Of a stretch of 64,000 bases of DNA, positions 25,188-33,152 are shown piece after piece. Source of the DNA: an uncultured Chlorobiaceae bacterium (lineage in GTDB: Bacteria; Bacteroidota; Chlorobiia; Chlorobiales; Chlorobiaceae). Within the stretch, counting starts at the first letter, position 1. The number at the start of each line of letters is the position of its first letter. Below the pieces are notes generated by a model. It did no database searches. It saw only the letters and a list, made by a program, of their open reading frames with translations, and was not told the DNA's origin. The stretch covers positions 1 through 64,000 of the forward strand of contig CAIPMW010000076.1 in NCBI GenBank assembly GCA_903866255.1, in the 5' to 3' direction. Both the position numbers and the translations under genes were made by a program.

Positions 25188-25547
25188 CTAAAGTGGACCC
25201 CTGATAATGGTGTTTACCTCTATTTTTATCTGTGCTGATGAAGATTGACAGGTAAGTTTTGCTTCCTGTCGGCCGCTTTGCTGAACCAATTGGCTTTTTA
25301 TCCCCGAGATTGTATGATTGATCTGCTGCCTGATATGGTTCAATGCCTCAGATATCCCTCTCATCGCAGTATCACGGTCATCCAGAGGCAAATAGGTCAG
25401 GTCAATATCAACAGATAATCGGGGCATATTTCGTAAAAACAGATTTATTGCCGTGCCGCCTTTTAACGCAAAGACCTTTTCTTTGGCCACAAGCGGCAAT
25501 ACCTGATGCAGAAGGTCAACCTGCTGGCGATACATTGGGTCTATCAT
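25188..25547 (-). CDS. AbiEii-type nucleotidyltransferase toxin, truncated
   Basis: AbiEii toxins are nucleotidyltransferases of a type IV TA system. The N-terminal third is present: FALKGGTAINLFLRN (GG-x-A-x-N) and RLSVDIDLTYLPL (D-x-D), the two catalytic motifs. The frame stops after SSAQIKIEVNTIIRGPL at 119 residues, whereas the family is usually 250-300. The truncation point coincides with a change to AT-rich sequence, so a deletion or insertion removed the C-terminus. It is probably inactive. Confidence 0.75.
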   Translation of the reverse strand: MIDPMYRQQVDLLHQVLPLVAKEKVFALKGGTAINLFLRNMPRLSVDIDLTYLPLDDRDTAMRGISEALNHIRQQINHTISGIKSQLVQQSGRQEAKLTCQSSSAQIKIEVNTIIRGPL

Positions 25548-25571
25548 AACTTTACCAGCTCCTCTGGCAGG

Positions 25572-26312
25572 TTAAGAGCGTATTTTTTCAACATAAACAC
25601 CGCCTTTAACGATACTTCTTGCTCCTTTTCCGAGATCGAGTTGAGCGTGAACAAGGCGTTTATACCACTCATGTTCAGCTTTTTCTGCCATGTAGAGAAA
25701 AAGGCGTTTTACCTTGATTGAGCGACATTGCTCAAGAAGCTCCTGTACAACTTGTGGGCGAAGTGTTGTCAAACCTTCCATGATCTGATAGCACTCCACC
25801 AGATTCAGGGTATCAGGACAAAGGTAGAGGCATTCGAGAATTGCCCGTTCCGGCGAAGAGACACGTATGGAAAAAAAGGGCAACTGCAGATCCATGAGTC
25901 CAGTGTCGTTCGGCAGAAATGATGTTCTTTCATGGACGATCAGTTGCGGCCACTCATAGTTTCTGAACCATGCCGGTAAATGTGTTTTGATGGGAGAAAA
26001 TAAAGAGACGGTCTGTTTGCCAAGAGGCACATAATGCGCAAAACCCTGCAAGGCAAGAGCCGTGAGCACCCCGGCATGAAGCGGCAATTTGGCTTGCGTT
26101 TGCAGGGTATAGAGGGCCCCTGACCATGTCACCTCTTCACCTGGCCGTTTCAGTGCTCCGGTGCCGACGGATTCCATCCAGCCGCTCTTGCGGTAATGCT
26201 TTTGGAGGTCATGGTATATGCCACGTTGCTCAAGCCATGATGCCAAATCAACCGTGCCCTGAGTATGGTGGGCAAGTGTTGATTTTAATTTTATTCGATT
26301 ATTGGTAGTCAT
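25572..26312 (-). CDS. AbiEi-type antitoxin with C-terminal frameshift
   Basis: A 246-residue type IV antitoxin: an N-terminal winged helix (LASWLEQRGIYHDLQKHY) and an AbiEi C-terminal domain (GLTTLRPQVVQELLEQCRSIKVKRLFLYMAE, KGGVYVEK). The last codons read KIRS-stop. One base less in the run of six A (25584..25589 region) would give KYALNLPEELVKL-stop, which looks like the family end and would overlap the AbiEii start as ATGA. I read this as a single-base frameshift, either true decay or a slippery site. Confidence 0.8.
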   Translation of the reverse strand: MTTNNRIKLKSTLAHHTQGTVDLASWLEQRGIYHDLQKHYRKSGWMESVGTGALKRPGEEVTWSGALYTLQTQAKLPLHAGVLTALALQGFAHYVPLGKQTVSLFSPIKTHLPAWFRNYEWPQLIVHERTSFLPNDTGLMDLQLPFFSIRVSSPERAILECLYLCPDTLNLVECYQIMEGLTTLRPQVVQELLEQCRSIKVKRLFLYMAEKAEHEWYKRLVHAQLDLGKGARSIVKGGVYVEKIRS

Positions 26313-26410
26313 ACTCCTGATATCAGAATCTTTACAATAAGCCGCAAATCAGCAAAGGACTATCGCTGGCGAAATCTTCGCGAATCTTATCTTTTCTGTT
26401 TCCGATTATG

Positions 26411-26552
26411 GAGCATCGGTGGAAGCTTGCCCCTGCAATGGCATGACGCTCAAGAAAAGCCCTGAAGCTTTTTGGTTTAAACGGAATGCACTCAAGCAGG
26501 CGAAACGTCCTGCCGGGGACGGCCTCAATTTTGCGGTCACGTGATGGCCGAG
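26411..26552 (-). pseudogene. Ghost of the THUMP-like methyltransferase tail
   Basis: The minus strand reads GRTFRLLECIPFKPKSFRAF-like text and then LERHAIAGASFHRCSI, parallel to 18325..18670 but diverged and cut off earlier. It overlaps the 3' end of the next HTH gene, so part of that gene's end may derive from it. Confidence 0.45.
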
Positions 26553-26923
26553 AGTCCTTTCTGCTTCACCAGAGAAAGGAGTTTCAGTGTTGTACCAGCG
26601 GGCTTCTTGAGTCCCCGTTCCCATTGACTGACCGAATCTTTGCTCACATTCATGTACAGGGCAAAAACTCTCTGGCTCACCTCCTCACGCTCTCGCAAGG
26701 CTTTGATATCAGGAGCACTGAACGCATGAACCGGTGTCAGGCAAGCTTCGTCAAACTCGCGCATTGTCTTTTTGTCGATAACGCCAGCATCAGACATGCC
26801 TGCCATGGTTTCATGGATTGCTGCATAAGCGTCACTCTTGTATAACAAAAAATCCAATACCTCTTGAGCCAACGGTTCCGTAAGGAGTTCGGCTTCATGT
26901 TTCAATTGTTCGATGACCGTCAT
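26537..26923 (-). CDS. HTH antitoxin-like regulator with DUF2281-like start
   Basis: A 128-residue protein. The second half is the HigA/NadS-type regulator (TMREFDEACLTPVHAFSAPD, IKALREREEVSQRVFALYMN, VSKDSVSQWERGLKKPAGTT). The first 40 residues (VIEQLKHEAELLTEPLAQEV) instead look like the DUF2281/VapB-type start. A fusion of two antitoxin pieces is likely. The RelE toxin that normally precedes this regulator is missing. The start at 26923 is favoured over 26953. Confidence 0.7.
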   Translation of the reverse strand: MTVIEQLKHEAELLTEPLAQEVLDFLLYKSDAYAAIHETMAGMSDAGVIDKKTMREFDEACLTPVHAFSAPDIKALREREEVSQRVFALYMNVSKDSVSQWERGLKKPAGTTLKLLSLVKQKGLSAIT

Positions 26924-27008
26924 AATGCTTCTCCAATAAGAACGATAAAACAACGATAGTTTTGCGTTTCTTGCCCGAAACCGTTACATCTCGGCAAAAT
27001 CCAGACCG

Positions 27009-27275
27009 TCACGGGAAATTTTTATAAATCTCTTTCCTGTGCAAAATGCGCGTAAAAATAAGCTCATTACCAGCACACTCTATCCCTATTCTATAATCCC
27101 CTGTACGAATCCGGTAATAAGTATCGTAACCTCGAAGCTTTTTTAGATTCCTGATCCCAGTCAAATTTTCAGCTTCCTTGCACTCGATAATAATTGCTTT
27201 TACCTTTGCCAGCAGCTTATCATCGCGAAGCCTGCGAAGCTCTTTTGCAAATCTCTGTTCAAAGATAATGGTCAC
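27009..27275 (-). CDS. RelE-family toxin
   Basis: An 88-residue toxin with the RelE pattern FEQRFAKELRRLRDDKLLAKV, LRGYDTYYRIRTGDYRIGIE and FTRILHRKEIYKNFP. It is expected to cut mRNA on the ribosome. It overlaps its antitoxin gene by 4 bp and is the second gene of the pair. Intact. Confidence 0.86.
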   Translation of the reverse strand: MTIIFEQRFAKELRRLRDDKLLAKVKAIIIECKEAENLTGIRNLKKLRGYDTYYRIRTGDYRIGIECAGNELIFTRILHRKEIYKNFP

Positions 27276-27481
27276 TTTGCATTGCCGTCAAGAATAGAAA
27301 AAATTTCATCCTCTGATACAAAATCATTCTTTCGCCCTTCAGCGATGGCATTTGCCAGACCAACATCCTCTAAAGCCTCTATGACAACATCATACAACAA
27401 ATTTTTTTTTGTCTGTAAAAGCTCCACAACAACCTCAGAAAGAAGTTCTTTGGTTTTTTCATCACTTATATGAAGTTCCAT
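27272..27481 (-). CDS. RelB-like antitoxin
   Basis: A 69-residue acidic helical protein (VVELLQTKKNLLYDVVIEAL, EDVGLANAIAEGRKNDFVSE) that precedes and overlaps the RelE toxin gene. The end DEIFSILDGNAK resembles the toxin-wrapping end of RelB-type antitoxins. An AGGTATTGTT stretch precedes the ATG. Confidence 0.78.
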   Translation of the reverse strand: MELHISDEKTKELLSEVVVELLQTKKNLLYDVVIEALEDVGLANAIAEGRKNDFVSEDEIFSILDGNAK

Positions 27482-27589
27482 AACAATACCTCCCGCAACA
27501 TGGTTACCAGAAATTGTTGAAATATATGTCCCAAACCCTCCGGCTCCTATGGTATAAGTTAATCAGAATGAAAGAAATGTATACCCTTA

Positions 27590-27748
27590 TCAATATCGGA
27601 AACTACAGTTCACTACCTCAACCTTAGCCCCAAGCTCCTCAGCAATGAGCAATTGATCATCGGGCCTCAAGAATATATTCATTTGGTCTCTCTCCCCCAC
27701 AGGTTATAACGCAGTTCTGCCTCCCACGTTCAGAATTGCCGATGGTGC
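27590..27748 (-). pseudogene. Gene ghosts, including an hsdR 5' end
   Basis: 27709..27745 on the minus strand reads IGNSERGRQNCV, close to hsdR residues IGNSERETQNRV just after its start, so a second hsdR copy once began directly after ygjP. Next to it 27590..27682 has a 30-codon frame MNIFLRPDDQLLIAEELGAK that I cannot assign. Neither is likely to be functional. Confidence 0.5.
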
Positions 27749-28468
27749 TCAATACTCCCACTCCTCGTGCTTGACCGGCAGGCGATTCAGATCGTCGCGC
27801 AGTGAGCGCCATTTTGGCAAAATGGCATCCATGAGGGCAATGAATCGTTCATTATGGTGATGCTCCAGAAGGTGAACCATTTCATGCACAACAATGTATT
27901 CGAGGCACTCTTTCGGCTTTTTGGCGAGTTCGAGGTTTACCCATATTCGCCGGGCATCAGGGTTGCAGGTGCCCCATTTCGTCTTCATTTTCTTGATGCC
28001 AAACTCATTGACCCGCACCACGACCCTTTTCTCCCATAAAGCAATGAGATCAGGAATGGCAGCCTTCAACTGTTTTCGATACCATGCATCAAGCACCGAC
28101 TGTTTTTTCTCCTGACTGGCATCAGGGCGGATATACAAAAGTATTGCGCTATGCTGCACGTCAACAGCCGACGGAGCTTCCCGCTCAACAATTTTCAGCA
28201 AGTAACGTTTTCCCCAGAGATAATGGCTCTCCCGATTCAGGTACTCCCGTGGAGTTTCGCGCTCCTGCCCGCACAACTTGCGCTGCTGCTTTTTTATCCA
28301 ACCCAGCCGTGAAATGGCATAGAGGCGAAGGGTGTTGATATCCATGCCGACGGGGGCCGAAAGACGCACCCTCCCTGCTGGCGGGTGAACACTCAGATGG
28401 ATATTCCTGATATCTTTCAGCACCACATCAACAGGAATATCTCCGATAACAACTCTGGTCACCATCAA
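27749..28468 (-). CDS. YgjP-like (SprT/M48-type) metallopeptidase
   Basis: A 239-residue zinc metallopeptidase of the YgjP/DUF45 family. The zinc site is VVHEMVHLLEHHHNERF, an HExxH with a later histidine. MKTKWGTCNPDARRIWVN is the other family hallmark. It overlaps hsdR by 4 bp (ATGA). This gene is often found with type I R subunits, though its role there is unclear; turnover of HsdR is one idea. Fragments of its 3' end occur at 17.7 and 36.26 kb. Confidence 0.9.
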   Translation of the reverse strand: MMVTRVVIGDIPVDVVLKDIRNIHLSVHPPAGRVRLSAPVGMDINTLRLYAISRLGWIKKQQRKLCGQERETPREYLNRESHYLWGKRYLLKIVEREAPSAVDVQHSAILLYIRPDASQEKKQSVLDAWYRKQLKAAIPDLIALWEKRVVVRVNEFGIKKMKTKWGTCNPDARRIWVNLELAKKPKECLEYIVVHEMVHLLEHHHNERFIALMDAILPKWRSLRDDLNRLPVKHEEWEY

Positions 28469-31400
28469 TACTCTCTTTGCCGTTCAATAACGAGAAAGAG
28501 CCGCTCCACCTCGTCAGCGTCCTGCAGCACTTCGAAAAGCGCCCCTTTAATAATATTCTCTTTTGGTTTGACACCGCGCCAGCCATTCGGCCGGACTCGT
28601 TTGACTGTTTCATCCAGCATCATCGCTAGAAGCAATTTTTCATCCTGCAACCCTTTATAGCCGGTCGGCTCATCGGACAGGTCAAGGTCAACATCTCCAA
28701 TCCGGTCAAGCTTCAGGTTGTTGTACAATGCGCGGCGACCGGGAGTATTCAATTGCGCGGGAGTCTCTTCAGCATGGCCTGATGCTACGCGGTTAGCCAG
28801 TTCGGCCATCTGCTTGAGATACGCCTCGTACTCAATGGCTTTCCGACGGCGCGACGCAATGAGTTCATCAAGCAAAAGCGACATACTCTCATAAAATGCC
28901 GGATCGTTCAGGTGATCTTTGATGATTTTGCTTCGAACATTGTTCTCGATCGTCTCGGCAATCGCATCCCTGCTGCTTTTGATCCCTTCGGGCAGGTTGT
29001 TGATCGCTTCCGCAATACCGGATTTCACAATCAGCTCCAAAAGCGGCAGAGCATCAAACGGAGAGATCTTTCTCGGCTCATCGGCTTCGATATAGGTATC
29101 GATGAGATGGCGCATATCCGCCTCATAAGCCTTCAGGTCAATGCTTTCACCGCTGGCATGGCGGATGATTTCGCGCAACTTGACCGAGCGGTCGAGAGTT
29201 TTTTTGATGCGCTGCACCTCAGTGGCGCTATAGCATGCGGCATCAAGCTCGTCGGCAATACCGCTGTAGGCCCTCACCAGCATGGCTGTTGCCTTGTAGA
29301 GGGCAGAGCGGAGCGGCTCTTTTGCTGCAAGCTCATCAGGAATTTCACTGTTGCCGCAGAAAAAATGGATGTGCTGAAGCTCGCCTTTCGGAGGCTCAAC
29401 CGGTTCGCAGATCAGTGCAAGCGCCTCAAGCGCATTGTCGAGCCGCTCCCGCCCCTTTGCCAGCCGGTCTTTCATCAGAATGTCAGATTCTCCTGCGCCG
29501 GTATCGCTCTTATCCAGCTCTGAACTATAAACCGTATAGACCTTCAGAGCATCATTGACCTTTTTGAAGAGATCCTTATAATCGACGATGTAGCCGAACT
29601 CCTTGTCCTCCCCATCGAGGCGATTGGTGCGGCAGATGGCCTGAAAGAGAGCATGATCCTGCATACTTTTATCGATATAGAGGCTGGTGCAGCTTGGCGC
29701 ATCAAAGCCGGTCAGCAGTTTATCGACCACAATCAGCAGCTTCATCGTTGCCGGTTGCTCCCTGAAAAGCCGTTTGGCATTGTCTTCGTAGCTCTCTGTT
29801 TTTGACTTTCCCGGTACCGGCTCAACACTCTGCAGGAGCGCCATGTAGGTGTTGTAGATCGACTCCTTGTCCGTCTCCGTGTTGGCTCCGGTATCCTCCG
29901 TTGTAATGTCTCTCGTTTGCGGATTGCAGGAGGTAATCACCGCGCACTTGCCTTTAAACACCGACTTCTGAAACAGTTCAAAATACTTGCAGGCCTCGTA
30001 GATACTTGAAGCAACCAGAATGGCATTGCCTCGATGGTTACTGAGACGGGGCTTCACACTGAAATCAAACACAATATCGTTGACCACCCGGTTCATCCGT
30101 GACCGGGAGCTGAGCAGATGCTGCATTGTTCCCCACTGCTCGCGAAGAGCGCCCTTCTGCCACTCATTCAACCCCCTCGTTTTGGCATCGAACCATGCGT
30201 CAATTTTCTCCTTCGAGCCCAGTTGCTGGTCAATATCCCGCGCCTCATACACCAGATCAAGCACCACCCTGTCCTCAACGGCCTCGTTGAACTTGTAGGT
30301 GTGAATGTAGCTCCCGAACACGTCAAGGGTGGTTGCCGCATCTTTTTTCAGGAGAGGCGTGCCGGTAAACCCGACAAAGACCGCGTTGGGCATGAGAGCC
30401 TTCATGGTTCGATGCAGCTTGCCGCTCTGTGTCCGGTGGCACTCATCAACAAAGACAAAAACATCCCCCACCGTATGGCCGGGCTGTGATTCAAGCTCCC
30501 GGATAAACTCCTCAAAATTATCCACCCCTTTTCTGCCAAACTTGTGTACCAGTGAGCAGAGCAGACGCGGAGCAGGAAGGCTGAGCTGCTTCATCAGGTC
30601 ACTGCCGCTGGTGGTGCGCCTGATTGTTTCTCCCGCATCGGTAAAAACTCCGGCAATCTGCTTGTCGAGTTCATCGCGATCAGTCACAATAACCACACGG
30701 GCGGCAGGCTTGTTCTCCAGAATCCAGCGGGCCAGCAGCAGCATCACAATACTTTTGCCGCTCCCCTGCGTGTGCCAGACAATGCCACCCCTGAACACCT
30801 CGGCAGAGTGCTGCGCCGCCTTGACACCAAAATACTGATGTACCCGTGGCAGCTTCTTTACCCCGCCATCAAAGAGCACAAAATCGTGCAGCAGCTCGAC
30901 CAGGCGGGATTTCCGGCAGATCTTGAGCAGATATTTGTCGAGCTTGAAACGGGAGTTATCCTCCTCATCCTCTTTCCATTGCAGAAAATACTTCTCCTCC
31001 GTGCCGACCGTCCCATACTTCAGCCCTTCCGAATCGTTTCCGGCAAAAATGAACTGCACGGTTGAAAAGAAAGGAGCAATAAACTCGGGGCGTTGATTGA
31101 CAAGGCTTTGGCGGATGCCGTCACCCAGCGATACCCTGCTGTTCTTCAACTCCAGCACGCCAACCGCTATCCCGTTAAGGTAGAGCACAATATCGGGCCG
31201 TTTGTCGTGCTGCCCATACACCGTCACCTCTTCGGCAATGGCAAAGTCGTTCAGCTCCGGGTGGTCGGTGTTGATGAGCCTGACGGTTTCACTCTTCTCA
31301 CCCGCCGCCGCTTTTACCGGAACACCGTAGTGAAGGAGGCTGTAGACCTTGCGGTTGTTTTCGTAAAGCGTACGGTTGGGATTATTTGCCTCAGTACGCA

Positions 31401-31596
31401 GTTCATGGATGGCTTTGGTACTCTGCGCCGACGTGTAGCCGTTCCCCAAAAGGCCGGCCATGAGAAGAGACTCTTCGATATTGCTGTTCCCCTCGCGATC
31501 CTTCCAGTTGCCGAGAGAGCGGTAGCCAAGCTCTTTGGTGAACAGGGCAAGCACGCGGTTCTGCGTCTCACGTTCAGAGTTGCCGATGGTGGTCAT
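28465..31596 (-). CDS. hsdR: Type I restriction endonuclease subunit
   Basis: A 1043-residue motor nuclease. The PD-(D/E)XK site is near residues 135-156 (KRPDIVLYLNG, VGVLELKN); Walker A TQGSGKS near 281; the DEAD-like box VFVDECHR; VGFTGTPLL follows. The C-terminal part is helical for binding the methyltransferase. The ATG at 31596 (MTTIGNSER) is preferred because it overlaps the upstream stop as ATGA. The M and S subunits expected to pair with it lie 14 kb away on the same strand, probably parted by insertions. Confidence 0.94.
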   Translation of the reverse strand: MTTIGNSERETQNRVLALFTKELGYRSLGNWKDREGNSNIEESLLMAGLLGNGYTSAQSTKAIHELRTEANNPNRTLYENNRKVYSLLHYGVPVKAAAGEKSETVRLINTDHPELNDFAIAEEVTVYGQHDKRPDIVLYLNGIAVGVLELKNSRVSLGDGIRQSLVNQRPEFIAPFFSTVQFIFAGNDSEGLKYGTVGTEEKYFLQWKEDEEDNSRFKLDKYLLKICRKSRLVELLHDFVLFDGGVKKLPRVHQYFGVKAAQHSAEVFRGGIVWHTQGSGKSIVMLLLARWILENKPAARVVIVTDRDELDKQIAGVFTDAGETIRRTTSGSDLMKQLSLPAPRLLCSLVHKFGRKGVDNFEEFIRELESQPGHTVGDVFVFVDECHRTQSGKLHRTMKALMPNAVFVGFTGTPLLKKDAATTLDVFGSYIHTYKFNEAVEDRVVLDLVYEARDIDQQLGSKEKIDAWFDAKTRGLNEWQKGALREQWGTMQHLLSSRSRMNRVVNDIVFDFSVKPRLSNHRGNAILVASSIYEACKYFELFQKSVFKGKCAVITSCNPQTRDITTEDTGANTETDKESIYNTYMALLQSVEPVPGKSKTESYEDNAKRLFREQPATMKLLIVVDKLLTGFDAPSCTSLYIDKSMQDHALFQAICRTNRLDGEDKEFGYIVDYKDLFKKVNDALKVYTVYSSELDKSDTGAGESDILMKDRLAKGRERLDNALEALALICEPVEPPKGELQHIHFFCGNSEIPDELAAKEPLRSALYKATAMLVRAYSGIADELDAACYSATEVQRIKKTLDRSVKLREIIRHASGESIDLKAYEADMRHLIDTYIEADEPRKISPFDALPLLELIVKSGIAEAINNLPEGIKSSRDAIAETIENNVRSKIIKDHLNDPAFYESMSLLLDELIASRRRKAIEYEAYLKQMAELANRVASGHAEETPAQLNTPGRRALYNNLKLDRIGDVDLDLSDEPTGYKGLQDEKLLLAMMLDETVKRVRPNGWRGVKPKENIIKGALFEVLQDADEVERLFLVIERQREY

Positions 31597-32957
31597 TGCA
31601 AGACCTCCCAATGGCCGCCAATGCTTGCGCCAACATGACGAATGATGCCTTCTGACTTCATTTTATCAATGTGATATTTGATGCCGTTCGCACTGACACC
31701 TAACTCAGCCGCCAACAAACGCTGCGTTATGGATGGTTGTATTTTCAGCAAAGCAAGTATTTTTTTCTGGGTAGTTTTACCGGTAGCTTTACCGGTAGTT
31801 TTGCCGGTAGTTTTGCCGGTAGTTTTACCGGTAGTCTCCCCTAAAAACTGTTCGGAAAGAAAATAAAATACTGTCCATAGACCTGTCCGCTCGTAACGCA
31901 GCTCTGGCTCAGGAACCCCCGCCGTTACACACTCCTGCATGATACGCTCAATGCCACGCCCCCAAGCTTCAATCATGCCTGCACGAAAAAAAGCATTGGC
32001 AACATCAGGATTGAATGGCTGTGAGGAGTGTTTGCCAAGCAGCCGTTCTAATGTCCAATCAGAGGGCAATTGCCCCGAATTCCAGATCATCAGCTTGTCC
32101 GGATAGACACTTATCTGGATTGGAATACCGCTTGCATAATCCTTGTGCACAACGGCATTCAGAATCGCTTCACGTAACGCGGTCTCCGGAATGGGATAGC
32201 TCTCAATTCGCTGCAAGCCTTCGTAAGAGATCCATGCTTTCAGATATTTGGCTTTCAATATCGATATGGTCTGGTTCACCTGTGAAAAGAGGTCGCCATG
32301 CACTTCGTCCTGATACCGTAAATCGACATTATTTTCAAAAAATCCGATTTTGATATATGCTCCGGTAAAGAAACGTTCAGGATCAGGATGAAACAGCAAG
32401 GCGACAGCACGCTTGAGGTACTTACCCTCCACCAGGTGCAATTGGTCGAGCAGAAGCTCATCCGATTCATCAATAATTTCCGGCGTGAGTCGCTGGCTCT
32501 TCAGTGCCTGCCTGCGAAAATAGGCAAGCGCATTGGTATCCAGATCGCTGACCGATACGTGAGGCAAAGGTACCCCATCCCAATGCAAACCCTGCTTACC
32601 CAGAAGAAACCTGTGCAATGCTGCCCCTTTAAGCTCCTGTTTCGTACTGCCACTTCGGTAAAAGTACTCCCCTTTGTAGCTCACAGGATATGGATATGCC
32701 TCCACAATTATCTCCAGAGTCTCTTTGCCCGCCTCATCACAGAGATTCACATCCACCATGATGCCAAGAATATCGCGCACCTTGTTCGGGATATCCTCCA
32801 TCAGCTTGCGAGCATTATGGATACCAACAACAGTGCCCTTGTCATTTTGGCCAATAACCAGCACACCACCTTCGGCGTTGGCAAAACCGCAAATCCATTT
32901 CAGGTACTCCTCCCTCCAGGACTCCTTCCACTCAATATGCTGGTTCTCTTGCGTCAT
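31593..32957 (-). CDS. AlbA_2/Schlafen-type ATP-binding regulator with wHTH
   Basis: A 454-residue protein. The AlbA_2 domain comes first (HIEWKESWREEYLKWICGFA, NAEGGVLVIGQND). A GHKL-type ATP fold follows (LREAILNAVVHKDYASG, KLMIWNSGQLP, AWGRGIERIM), then five TTGK/ATGK tetrapeptides, then a winged helix (ILALLKIQPSITQRLLAAELG to GGHWEVLQ). Start 32957 (MTQENQHIEW) is preferred over TTG 32996. It is coupled to hsdR by ATGA overlap, which suggests a regulatory or accessory role in the restriction operon. A ghost of its end lies at 15.8 kb. Confidence 0.87.
   Translation of the reverse strand: MTQENQHIEWKESWREEYLKWICGFANAEGGVLVIGQNDKGTVVGIHNARKLMEDIPNKVRDILGIMVDVNLCDEAGKETLEIIVEAYPYPVSYKGEYFYRSGSTKQELKGAALHRFLLGKQGLHWDGVPLPHVSVSDLDTNALAYFRRQALKSQRLTPEIIDESDELLLDQLHLVEGKYLKRAVALLFHPDPERFFTGAYIKIGFFENNVDLRYQDEVHGDLFSQVNQTISILKAKYLKAWISYEGLQRIESYPIPETALREAILNAVVHKDYASGIPIQISVYPDKLMIWNSGQLPSDWTLERLLGKHSSQPFNPDVANAFFRAGMIEAWGRGIERIMQECVTAGVPEPELRYERTGLWTVFYFLSEQFLGETTGKTTGKTTGKTTGKATGKTTQKKILALLKIQPSITQRLLAAELGVSANGIKYHIDKMKSEGIIRHVGASIGGHWEVLQ
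31775..31834 (-). repeat. 12-bp tandem repeat, 5 units, coding TTGK/ATGK
   Basis: Five units of TTTTACCGGTAG or TTTTGCCGGTAG (one begins C), in phase with the reading frame, between ATPase fold and wHTH. The ghost at 15961 has two. Confidence 0.94.
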
Positions 32958-33152
32958 TGGTTGTTTATTGTTTTTCCCATGGTAGCGGGAGGACAAAATT
33001 CACTGCGGGCAACAAGGATTCACCAACAGTTTACAAATCAATCAACAAAAAAAATCTTTCATCTTCGACAAAAAACAAAATAACGGCACAGCATCCGCCA
33101 ACTGTCTGGGAAAACACGTTTCTGCAAATACGCAGCATAAACTGCACACTCT

